In this document: positions 13,299 to 21,789 of the stretch, piece by piece
Numbering within the stretch: position 1 is the stretch's first letter
Layout of the letters: the number at the start of each line of letters is the position of its first letter
Assembly: GCF_900142465.1 (NCBI RefSeq)
Contig: NZ_FRAX01000008.1
Span: 82,730 to 146,729, forward strand
Direction of reading: 5' to 3'
Length of the DNA stretch: 64,000 nucleotides
DNA from: Fibrobacter sp. UWH6
GTDB lineage: Bacteria > Fibrobacterota > Fibrobacteria > Fibrobacterales > Fibrobacteraceae
Position numbers and translations under genes: made by a program
Notes under the pieces: generated by a model
What the model was told of the DNA's origin: nothing
The model's input: only the letters and a program-made list of their open reading frames with translations
Database searches by the model: none

Positions 13299-13382
13299 CA
13301 ACTCCAAACTTGAATGACAAGTTTTGTTGTTATCCTCCTAACCCCCTACAAGTCCCGGCATATGCTGGGGCTTGTTTTTTTT
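13299..13382 (+). ncRNA. Candidate small RNA with intrinsic terminator
   Basis: A good -10 (TATATT, 13288-13293) is followed by about 80 nt with no open frame. They contain a small hairpin (AACTTG...CAAGTT), a single-stranded stretch TTATCCTCCTAACCCCC, and a 12-bp terminator stem (13349-13360 with 13363-13374) ending in eight Ts. No protein gene on the + strand leads into this terminator, so it must end a short transcript. The CCTCCT stretch could pair with Shine-Dalgarno sequences. The -35 is weak and no family is recognised. Confidence 0.45.
13349..13382 (+). terminator. Intrinsic terminator of the candidate small RNA
   Basis: Twelve-pair stem with two G-T wobbles, loop around TA, then T8. 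On the + strand it has no upstream protein gene. Confidence 0.8.
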
Positions 13383-13603
13383 AAAATGTTTAAGAATTTT
13401 TATAAATGCAGACTTTTTGATAAACAGTCCAAGAGTAAAATTTCCGAAACAAGAACTTAAAACGCCTATTCCAAATAGAATTACTATCCATTTGCACACT
13501 CAAAAGTGTGTAAATTTTTTCTTTGTTATAGTTTGCTTAGACATCCCCACGTTCACCCCTACCCCGTAGCATTTCCGTCACATTTTTGTTTTCAAAAAAA
13601 AGT
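13383..13603. other. AT-rich intergenic region
   Basis: Apart from the features on either side I see no gene with a ribosome binding site and no hairpin or repeat I can support. Short open frames here have low-complexity AT-rich codons. Confidence 0.5.
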
Positions 13604-13631
13604 TTGCGACCAAGGGCCCTATTTCTAAATT
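13604..13631 (+). promoter_or_regulatory. Probable promoter of the vWA surface-protein gene
   Basis: TTGCGA (13604-13609) and TAAATT (13626-13631) are separated by 16 bp. This leaves a leader of about 40 nt carrying GAGGTC just before the TTG start. There is no CAZyme palindrome here. Confidence 0.5.
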
Positions 13632-13675
13632 TCGCCTTGTCCGCATAAAAATCTCAAAAATCTCTGAGGTCAACC

Positions 13676-16600
13676 TTGAGTCTCAAGAATTTTTTCGGGC
13701 GTGTCTTAGGAGTGTGTATTATTAGTCTAGCCGCATCTGCTGTTTTTACGGCAGGTGCTTTTGCTGCAGGCTCCACCTACAAGATTTCCGCCACCGCCAC
13801 AGAATACAACGTCAAGAATAATGGTTTCCTAGGTTCCACCAACTATTCCAACGAAGGGGTCAGACTTATCTTTGTCGCACCCACCACAGGCACCTATACC
13901 ATCAATTTCCAGACCGACGCCCCCGACAAAGAGTTTAAGATCATAAAGACAGACTCGTCCTACAACGCCAACTTTTTAACCACCTACTTCTATTCCACCT
14001 TCAAGGACTCTGTGGCGGTAAATGCTGGCGACAGCCTCTTCTACAAGGTGAACAACTACTGGTACGCCGATACGCTGGAAAACTTCAAAGTCAGCTACAG
14101 CACCCTTACGGCCACCACAAAAAATTTGACCGTCACTTCAGCGTCGAAAAATTGCTACACCAGCGGCTCCTCCGGCAAAGTGGTCGTCGGCACAAAGCAG
14201 ACTTTTTTCGGATACGGGAAAGAGGGGTACCGCCCCGCCGGTTGGAAATACACTTCCGATTCCCTTCGCGCATACGATAACATCACCTATAAGTTTAGCG
14301 CCTATTTCTACGGGAACACAAAGCTGGAACTCCAGTGCGAACCCGGCAAAATTTACGACATCACCACCAAGCGTACAGGCTACGACACCGACCGCGATTT
14401 TTATGACGTCAAGCCAGAAAACGGCATATGGTTCCGCTACGTCTTCCCAGACACGAACCTCCACGTGATCAAGGGCAGCCCCAAGAGCAGGACCCATTAT
14501 TTCTACTCATACGAAAACGATTCCACCTTCACGACCTCAAAAGGGAACAGAAGCCTCTACCGCTATTCCTTCGTCCCAGTCAAGGGCAAGAAGGGAGACT
14601 CCTGGTATTTCAAAGACAAGCAATCATACTACGATTACAAGGATTCCCTCTTCATCCAGGCAATGGACGCCGCCATTGTCACCACCCAGGGCAAGACCAG
14701 GCCCGACACCGTCGGAATCAACGACACCCTTTCTGTATCGGTAAGCGTCAAGGCAGACTCCCAACTGGTCAACTGGTACGTCATATCGGGCAAAGGTACT
14801 TTCGCAGACTCCTCCCTCAAAAGTACCCTATTCATACCTTCTACGGCCCAGGCTACTATTGGTTACAAGTTGAAACTGGGCGAGATGTACACCCTGACAA
14901 GTAAGCCGACCTCTTACAGCACCCCTAAAAACGGATCCGCCACTAAAGACGGTTATTACGGCATACGTTTCAAGTTCGTCGCCACAGATTCCAGCAATTA
15001 TACAATCTCGTACAACACCCAAAATACCATACACATACTTTCTTATCAGGACGACAGCCTGTTTTCTCGCAGCAAGAGCAGCACCTACAATTATAACGGC
15101 AACGGCCATGCCTTTACCGCCGAAAAGGGGAAAACCTACTACTTCTTGCTGGACCAATATTCAGACCCGGCCGAGACAATAAACGTAAGCGTACAGAAAG
15201 CGCTGAAGGTGGATGCAGACATCGACTCCACGCAAGGATACATCTACATCTCCGGCAACCAGAAAAATTACGACTACTCCCACATCAAGGGAGACTCTCT
15301 CAGCCTATCCGCTTACAGCCGCAACGACTACATATTCTCCAAGTGGGAAGTGACAAGCGGGCAATGCTCCGTTCTCGACCCCAAGAAAGCTAGCACAAAA
15401 CTGGTCATCAACAGCGATTGCCGCATAAAGGCCGTCTATAGGCTGGGCCAGGTCTATCCCATCATCGCAACGCCCGTTTCGTACGACTTTAACGATCACA
15501 GCTTCAGCAACGCTTCATACAACAAGGAAGTCCGTCTCAAGTTCGTAGCCCCAAAGGCAGGAAAGTACACCATCGCCATATCACGCCCTGTCGTAGATTA
15601 CAGCGAAAGAGCCCTACAAATCACCCGATACAAATCTTCAGCATTCAGTACTGCAGACACCTTATTCAGCTACGTATCAAGCATCCTGATAGACACACTG
15701 AACATGAACGCAGGAGATTCCATTTTCTACTCAGTGAAATCTTATTACAGCAACTATCAGGACGATCCCTTCTGGATCAGCTATTCCCAGAATACAGCCT
15801 CCCTGACGATCATCACAGATTCCTTGGGAACAGCCTCCCCCAGCGGTTACTCGTCGGCCTACACAAACGTGGCCTATCCCATCCGAATTTCTTCTTCCAA
15901 ACACAACCGGTTTGACCACTGGAGAGTCATCAAGGGAAAGGCAACCATCAAAGATTCCCTAAGTAACGGAACCGTGGTCATTATCAGGGATTCCTCCACA
16001 ATCAAGGCTGTATTCAAGAAAGGCGTCTTCAAGACCTTGTCTACAGTCAAGAAGCATTACGACTTCTATAAGGACTTCTACAGCGAAAGTCTCCGTACTT
16101 CTGTCTTGTTCAAGTGGACTCCCACAGACACCTTAAAGCACATGCTGGGTATCGCGTTTGATTCGACTACGTCATACACCATCAATCACTGGGGAACCGA
16201 TTCCACCTTGAGCAACTCTACGCGATCCTGGGTTGCAGTTGGCAACACTTTCCAAGCCCAAGTTTCAGGAACACCCGGAGTCCCCCTCTATTTTGAAGTT
16301 AAGCTGAGCAGCGCATACGGATTCAAAAACCCGGGTTTCACCATCAGCGAACAGACTCCCGTCACAGTTATCGTTTCAGAATCAAGTAACGGCAGAGTCT
16401 TCCCTAAAAACGAAATCATAACTTACCCCGGCTTTGACACCTCCTTGACCGCGATTCCCTATGGCGGCTACAAATTCAAGTCCTGGGAACTGGTAACCGG
16501 AACAGCCACTTTCGCAAGCAAGGATTCCGCCACCACGAGAATCAAGCCCACTTCCAGACAATGCACCATCCGCCCGAATTTCGAGCTGGACTCCAGTACG

Positions 16601-19240
16601 GTTACCGCCGTAAGCATCCTGGACATCAACTTGAACGAACATCCGGGCGTTTGCGTTTCCGTATCGGCAAGCGACAGTAAAACAGGGAACCCCATCCAGA
16701 ACTTGTCCGCAGAAAACTTCGAAATCTTCCAGGATGGCAAAAGTGTTCCCACCCAGGTTTCCACTATGGAGCAGGTGGGAGGCGTTTCCGTGGCCCTGGT
16801 CGTTGATGAAAGCGGATCTATGTCGGGAACAAGAATTACCGAAGCCAAGGAATCCATCCGTCAATTCATCTCGGATATGGGCCAATACGATAGAACGGCA
16901 ATCGTAGGCTTCTCTGGCGGAAGCAATTACAAGGTCCACCAGACCATGACATCGGATAAGGAATTGCTGATGAATGCCGTTGACCGGCTTACAGCATCCG
17001 GCGGGACCAACATCAAGACCGGAGCCTATTACGGCGTAGAACAGGTCTTTGGCGAAACCAACCCAACGGCAGTCATCATTTTCTCTGACGGCGATAACGG
17101 ATCCGAAACCATTTCCAGCGACGAAGTAATCGATTACGCCAAAAGTCTAAATACCACCATCTATTCTGTAGGCATCGGCGGCAACTACGAAGTTCCCCTG
17201 AAAGAATTGGCAGAAGCTACTGGAGGCACCTACACTAACGCACCTACCGCAGGACAATTGGCTTCCATCTATTCCGAAGTCAGAACCTCCGTACAGACCC
17301 GCTACGTTGTCTGTTACCGAAGCCCCGATATGATTCTTGACGGAGACGTCCATACCGTTTCAGTGAACGTCAAATTCCTGGAAAACGCTTCTCAGAAAAC
17401 CGCCACCTGGAGTGAAGATTTTACGCCACCCATTATCCGTCTAACGGACTCCACCAAGGCCCTCATCGGCAAAAAGCAAGCCGCAGGCGACTCCATTGTT
17501 ATCGAGGCTCGCATTACCACCAAGAGCGACGTGGACTACGCCCGAATCTACTTGCGTCATGCAGGCATCCCCCAAGGATCCTTCAGCCCTTATGACATGG
17601 AAAATGTTTCTGGCAACTTGTGGCGTTTTGTGGTTAGCGACTCCATGGCCGTGGCTCCGGGAATCAACTTCTACATCATAGCCGCTGACACGACAGGTCT
17701 AATGGGCCGCGGCCCTAATGTCAGCAACCCCGCCGCGCAACCCTACACCATTCCCATTGACAACCAGGCACCTTCCGTTTCCATGGTTTACAACTGCGCA
17801 GACACTTCTAACGGAAAGGCAACCTTCTCCTTTAACATCCTGGACAATGACGGCATTTACGAAGCCAGACTGTTCTACAAGAATTCCGACATGGTTGTCT
17901 TCAACGGCAAAGCCCTTAGTCACCTGGCCGGCGAAAACCGTTGGTCTGTAAAAATTCCGTCAAGTTTATTCCAAGGTGATAGCGTTGAATTCTACCTGAG
18001 AGCCACTGACAAGGCTGGCGTTACCACCCGCTGGAAAACCTTCAGGAATTCATTCATCAACGCCTGCGAAGAACCTATTGAAGAGGAAGAGGATATCCCC
18101 GAAGAAGATTCCACCCGTGTAGCGGACAAGGCCGAAATATATGATTTGAATCTGGATGGTACCGCAGACTTTATAAAGATCCGTTTCCAGGAAAAGCTTC
18201 TGAAAAAGATCGCCGGCATCGACACCTTGTTCTGGAATAGCCCCGATGGAGATTGGCGAAGCGTTACCCAGAACAACGTGGAAATTTCAAGCGATTCCCT
18301 TTGGATTACAGCCAATTTGGAGCCCTTCAAATATGGCCTTACCAGCGCAAAGAATTCACCCTACCTGAGAATCCTTCACAAGAAAAGGGGCAAGACGCAG
18401 AAACTGAAAATCAGGGACAAGATTGGCGCAGTTGTTGTCAGCGCCCAGAAGCGCCCCGGCGAATTCGCCATAAACAACGACATGGGCGGAATCAACGAAA
18501 TCTACCCCGACACATTAATCGTCAAACTGTCAGAACCTATCGAAGTAAAAGAAACGACCTCTTCCAAGAAATCAAAAAAATCTGAAGATAGGGAACCTTG
18601 GCAAAAACTGTTCCGATATTCAGAAAACTGCGAAGATACAGTTTCCCACCCCATCAATCTGCTGAGCATTCCGAAAAAGGATTCATCGGGATTGGTGTGG
18701 ACCTTACTTCTGAAAGACCGCGTCGTAAACGTAGGCAACTGCATCATCACAGACCATCAGGCCCCTTATCAGGATGAAGCAGGAAACGCTATGGGCCGCG
18801 GAGGCGTAGAGGCTACCGGCACCGACATCGCCACCTATCTTTACAAGATCAGGAGCAACCCCTCTGTCAGCGGCTTAGGCCAACCTGTCGAATGGATTCC
18901 CGACGGTCAGGACGAATGGGAAACTCAACCCGATTCTATTTCTAGCGTAGAGGTATGGACAATCGCCCCCTATAAGGTCTCTGTCACCATTTACGATGGA
19001 ATGGCCCAGGTGCTTGCCACCTTCAACCAGGAATTCGGCTCAAACGGCGAAATGGAAATGGAAAGCCGCAGTAGCAGCGAGCACCGTTACAAGGTTGGAT
19101 TCATCAGCTGGAACCAGCGTTCGTCAGAAGGACGACTCGCCGGAACCGGAGTCTACACCTGGAGAATCCTGTTCAGATTCGAAGACGGGCATTCCGAACT
19201 CCGAGTCTTGAATACAGGCATCAAGCGCAAACAGAAATAG
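13676..19240 (+). CDS. Giant secreted von Willebrand factor A protein with five repeats
   Basis: An 1854-aa exported protein starting at TTG; GAGGT lies 5-6 nt upstream, the signal peptide follows at once, and no ATG fits. After the signal peptide come five units of about 190 aa, starting near residues 31, 224, 403, 592 and 783. Each has a PPC-like beta-sandwich (YDI..KPTSY, RFKFVA.....YTI) followed by an InlB/Flg_new-like repeat (F.KWEV.SG). A vWA domain spans about 1035-1215 with the MIDAS motif DESGSMS and SDGDNG. Two Ig/FN3-like domains, an acidic linker (EEPIEEEEDIPEED) and a FlgD-like C-terminal fold (GTGVYTWRILF) complete it. It is probably a surface adhesion or scaffold protein. It lacks a CBM and its start codon is unusual. 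Its 3' end meets the convergent gene with a 4-bp gap. Confidence 0.85.
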   Translation: MSLKNFFGRVLGVCIISLAASAVFTAGAFAAGSTYKISATATEYNVKNNGFLGSTNYSNEGVRLIFVAPTTGTYTINFQTDAPDKEFKIIKTDSSYNANFLTTYFYSTFKDSVAVNAGDSLFYKVNNYWYADTLENFKVSYSTLTATTKNLTVTSASKNCYTSGSSGKVVVGTKQTFFGYGKEGYRPAGWKYTSDSLRAYDNITYKFSAYFYGNTKLELQCEPGKIYDITTKRTGYDTDRDFYDVKPENGIWFRYVFPDTNLHVIKGSPKSRTHYFYSYENDSTFTTSKGNRSLYRYSFVPVKGKKGDSWYFKDKQSYYDYKDSLFIQAMDAAIVTTQGKTRPDTVGINDTLSVSVSVKADSQLVNWYVISGKGTFADSSLKSTLFIPSTAQATIGYKLKLGEMYTLTSKPTSYSTPKNGSATKDGYYGIRFKFVATDSSNYTISYNTQNTIHILSYQDDSLFSRSKSSTYNYNGNGHAFTAEKGKTYYFLLDQYSDPAETINVSVQKALKVDADIDSTQGYIYISGNQKNYDYSHIKGDSLSLSAYSRNDYIFSKWEVTSGQCSVLDPKKASTKLVINSDCRIKAVYRLGQVYPIIATPVSYDFNDHSFSNASYNKEVRLKFVAPKAGKYTIAISRPVVDYSERALQITRYKSSAFSTADTLFSYVSSILIDTLNMNAGDSIFYSVKSYYSNYQDDPFWISYSQNTASLTIITDSLGTASPSGYSSAYTNVAYPIRISSSKHNRFDHWRVIKGKATIKDSLSNGTVVIIRDSSTIKAVFKKGVFKTLSTVKKHYDFYKDFYSESLRTSVLFKWTPTDTLKHMLGIAFDSTTSYTINHWGTDSTLSNSTRSWVAVGNTFQAQVSGTPGVPLYFEVKLSSAYGFKNPGFTISEQTPVTVIVSESSNGRVFPKNEIITYPGFDTSLTAIPYGGYKFKSWELVTGTATFASKDSATTRIKPTSRQCTIRPNFELDSSTVTAVSILDINLNEHPGVCVSVSASDSKTGNPIQNLSAENFEIFQDGKSVPTQVSTMEQVGGVSVALVVDESGSMSGTRITEAKESIRQFISDMGQYDRTAIVGFSGGSNYKVHQTMTSDKELLMNAVDRLTASGGTNIKTGAYYGVEQVFGETNPTAVIIFSDGDNGSETISSDEVIDYAKSLNTTIYSVGIGGNYEVPLKELAEATGGTYTNAPTAGQLASIYSEVRTSVQTRYVVCYRSPDMILDGDVHTVSVNVKFLENASQKTATWSEDFTPPIIRLTDSTKALIGKKQAAGDSIVIEARITTKSDVDYARIYLRHAGIPQGSFSPYDMENVSGNLWRFVVSDSMAVAPGINFYIIAADTTGLMGRGPNVSNPAAQPYTIPIDNQAPSVSMVYNCADTSNGKATFSFNILDNDGIYEARLFYKNSDMVVFNGKALSHLAGENRWSVKIPSSLFQGDSVEFYLRATDKAGVTTRWKTFRNSFINACEEPIEEEEDIPEEDSTRVADKAEIYDLNLDGTADFIKIRFQEKLLKKIAGIDTLFWNSPDGDWRSVTQNNVEISSDSLWITANLEPFKYGLTSAKNSPYLRILHKKRGKTQKLKIRDKIGAVVVSAQKRPGEFAINNDMGGINEIYPDTLIVKLSEPIEVKETTSSKKSKKSEDREPWQKLFRYSENCEDTVSHPINLLSIPKKDSSGLVWTLLLKDRVVNVGNCIITDHQAPYQDEAGNAMGRGGVEATGTDIATYLYKIRSNPSVSGLGQPVEWIPDGQDEWETQPDSISSVEVWTIAPYKVSVTIYDGMAQVLATFNQEFGSNGEMEMESRSSSEHRYKVGFISWNQRSSEGRLAGTGVYTWRILFRFEDGHSELRVLNTGIKRKQK

Positions 19241-19244
19241 AAAA

Positions 19245-20108
19245 TCAGTTCACCTTAGCCTTGTCTGCTTTTCGGTTCTGGTCACCGATCTTAATGCGAA
19301 CCGTAAAGCAGTTTTCCAGATTCAGAGCCCTCAGGAATTCATGAAGGATTCTGTATTCATCGCCTGCGGTAAAAGCCTCGAAATTCTTCTGGAAGATATT
19401 GAAAGTGTGGGCCACATCGTCTACCAGTTTCTGAGGCACTTCAAACATTTCTACAAAGCTGACACCGTACAGCTTTCTAAACAGGAAGGCGGGCAACACC
19501 ATTACACTCCTGAACCAGTCCGTAACGACCTGGGATTTCTGGGGCTTGGCATTCTGCTGCTTGATGACGTTTACATAGGTGCGGATTTCCTTGCCCATGG
19601 CATTCAGCTGTAAGGGACGGAATTCTTTCATCTGATAGATTTTTGCGTCTGCGATCAAATCCATAGAGGCACAGACAAAGAAGTTGGTAAAGTCGGAATA
19701 CAACGACTGGGACATGGATTCCAGCACTTCCATCTGAGACTCGGGAACAATCTTTTCTAACTCGCCACGGAACTTACCCACGGCATTCCTGAAATTAGAT
19801 TCAGTACAGCAGACTTCATGCTCCCTGTTATTCAGAATAGATTCGCGAGCCATCTCAAAGCGGACGACTTCACGCAATTTCTTATACACGTCACCTTCAT
19901 CGTCAGAAGTTTCCATCTTGACACCATACTTCTTTTCTACAGAGTCGGCCTTCTGCTTGACAAGGGCAGCATAATCCGTCTCGCTACAAATCTTCATAGA
20001 AGATGAAATCAACTGCTTGAAAAGTTCATTGTAACGGTCAGCGGACTGACTGTCAACGGGCTTAAAGTTCAGCAATCCTTCCAGGGCGTTATCGAATTCG
20101 TTCTGCAT
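19245..20108 (-). CDS. Hypothetical protein, mostly alpha-helical
   Basis: A 287-aa protein that I do not recognise. It has no signal peptide, and a single hydrophobic stretch (SVMVLPAFLFRKLYG) near residue 210 is too short and charged to be a clear membrane span. The rest looks helical, with many Lys/Glu and scattered Cys. It lies 69 bp downstream of the diguanylate cyclase on the same strand, with a terminator between them (20124-20147). The start is the ATG at 20108, preceded by TTGGTAAGT. It may be a cytoplasmic partner of the signalling protein, but only position suggests this. Confidence 0.6.
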   Translation of the reverse strand: MQNEFDNALEGLLNFKPVDSQSADRYNELFKQLISSSMKICSETDYAALVKQKADSVEKKYGVKMETSDDEGDVYKKLREVVRFEMARESILNNREHEVCCTESNFRNAVGKFRGELEKIVPESQMEVLESMSQSLYSDFTNFFVCASMDLIADAKIYQMKEFRPLQLNAMGKEIRTYVNVIKQQNAKPQKSQVVTDWFRSVMVLPAFLFRKLYGVSFVEMFEVPQKLVDDVAHTFNIFQKNFEAFTAGDEYRILHEFLRALNLENCFTVRIKIGDQNRKADKAKVN

Positions 20109-20123
20109 ATACTTACCAATTTC

Positions 20124-20147
20124 AAAAAATCCCGGTCAAATGCCGGG
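20124..20147 (-). terminator. Terminator or attenuator between the cyclase and hypothetical genes
   Basis: The - strand reads CCCGGC-ATTT-GACCGGG followed by A and six Ts. It lies 30 bp after the cyclase stop and only 16 bp before the next start, so it could control read-through into that gene. Confidence 0.75.
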
Positions 20148-20177
20148 AGGCTAATTTAACGATGCCAAATATAGCTT

Positions 20178-21749
20178 TTAACCGAAACTTTTCATCGCTC
20201 TCTTATTTTCGTACATGGCGTCATGGGCACGCTGCACCGCATCAACAAGAGGTTCGTTCGTGTAACAGTTATAGACGGCAAGTCCCTTGGCAATAGAGAT
20301 GCGATCCCAGGGAGCAGAATCTTCGGAACGGGTAGCAGCCATCTTGCGGTCCATTTCAGCCAGAAGAGCCTCGCGGTTTCTGTAGTCTTCATACTGGAGG
20401 ACAGCCACAAATTCGTCTCCGCCAACACGGAATACGGGACTATGGCCAAACACCTGGCAAATAATCTGGCAAGCGTTCTGCAAGAGCAAATCACCATGAT
20501 CATGGCCGCTGCATTCATTTACCTTTTTCAAGTTGTTCACATCAAACGAGACAAAGCCCAATTCCGTAACGGCAAACATGTTCACCTTATTCTGCAGGTC
20601 TGCCAAAAAAGTATCAAAGGCCGTTTTATTGCGCACCCCAGTGAGGCCATCCTTAAAGGCCACGCCCCTTACAAAACCCATATACTCCTTCACATACTTT
20701 CGGATTGCAGCAAAATTATGGGCAAGATCCTCCACTTCATCATCAGAATGGAATTCCAGCGAAACATCAATATTTCCGGCAACCATTTGATTGGCGGATT
20801 CAGTCAGCGCCGTCAGAGGTTCTGTAATAGAGCGGGCCATACGTACAGAAATCAAACCGAAAACAAGAAGGATTATAAAAGTAAAGCCCATAATTTCGGC
20901 AACCAGTGCATCGCGCTGCATATTGGTCTCGGAGGCTGGAACTTCTAGCACAAGCACCATCCCATTAGAAAGGACTCTCTTCACGCAGACCCTGCGGAAA
21001 TTATCAGGAACCCTAGAACCTCTCGACAGAGACGGATGATAAATTACAGTTCCATTCTTGTTTTCCAGGTAGGCATATCCAGACTCAAGGAATGAAATGC
21101 TCGCGATTTCTGAAGTCAGATACCCAAAGTCGATATCAACACCAACAACGCCAACTTCCGTTCCGAACTTGACCAAGGGCATCACATAGGATATCATGTA
21201 AATATCGACATTCTTATTTTCGTAAGGATCCATCCAGATGGGTTTACCCGAAATAACGGGGACGTAATACCAACCCACATGTTCGATGTCGCTGGGATCG
21301 TACTTTGAAAAATCGGTCGGGACCTGCTTCAGGATGTTTCCGTTCTTACTTGTCTTGGCCAGAAAAACCCCAGAAGTGGGAGGCGTAAACTTGGGATTAT
21401 AACGCAAATACACAGCCACAGCACTATTCACGTTATGGATGGTCGCCCGCATAAAATTCAGGTTGTAATCCGTAAACGCTTGCTGGCGCAAGGTATCCTT
21501 CAATTCATCCAAATCATCAAGCCCATCCAACACCACATAAGATACGGTCTTCACATACTGCTCGATATTCTGCAACCTGGCAGAAATGCGGGCTGATTCC
21601 CTCTGGCTGATCAACTGCAGATGTTCCTGGGTGTCGTCCTTGACAAAATGACTAGCACACAAAATGCCAAAACCTCCCACGAATACTGCGCAGAGCAGCA
21701 ATACGGAGAGGTTTAATCTTAGGATTTTGCTATGAATAGACGTCTTCAT
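20178..21749 (-). CDS. Membrane diguanylate cyclase, dCache-HAMP-GGDEF
   Basis: A 523-aa sensor that makes cyclic di-GMP in response to an external signal. It has TM1 at about 12-32 and a periplasmic double-Cache domain at about 35-285 (GWYYVPVISGKPIWMDPYENKN, GVVGVDIDFGYL). TM2 lies at about 285-307, HAMP at about 308-360 (ARSITEPLTALTESANQMVAGN) and the GGDEF domain at about 370-520. The active-site motif is RVGGDEF near residue 443, so the cyclase is predicted active. No RxxD inhibitory site is obvious. Upstream, TATATT lies 7 nt before the ATG, suggesting a leaderless mRNA. It sits 40 bp after the GH5 gene and may link fibre sensing to attachment. Confidence 0.92.
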   Translation of the reverse strand: MKTSIHSKILRLNLSVLLLCAVFVGGFGILCASHFVKDDTQEHLQLISQRESARISARLQNIEQYVKTVSYVVLDGLDDLDELKDTLRQQAFTDYNLNFMRATIHNVNSAVAVYLRYNPKFTPPTSGVFLAKTSKNGNILKQVPTDFSKYDPSDIEHVGWYYVPVISGKPIWMDPYENKNVDIYMISYVMPLVKFGTEVGVVGVDIDFGYLTSEIASISFLESGYAYLENKNGTVIYHPSLSRGSRVPDNFRRVCVKRVLSNGMVLVLEVPASETNMQRDALVAEIMGFTFIILLVFGLISVRMARSITEPLTALTESANQMVAGNIDVSLEFHSDDEVEDLAHNFAAIRKYVKEYMGFVRGVAFKDGLTGVRNKTAFDTFLADLQNKVNMFAVTELGFVSFDVNNLKKVNECSGHDHGDLLLQNACQIICQVFGHSPVFRVGGDEFVAVLQYEDYRNREALLAEMDRKMAATRSEDSAPWDRISIAKGLAVYNCYTNEPLVDAVQRAHDAMYENKRAMKSFG

Positions 21750-21762
21750 GGGTTAAAATATA
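21750..21762 (-). promoter_or_regulatory. -10 box next to the cyclase start (leaderless)
   Basis: TATATT on the - strand (21762-21757) is followed by seven nt and then the ATG at 21749. There is no room for a ribosome binding site. Confidence 0.5.
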
Positions 21763-21789
21763 ACCAAAACGTCTGTATACAGCCGGCAG

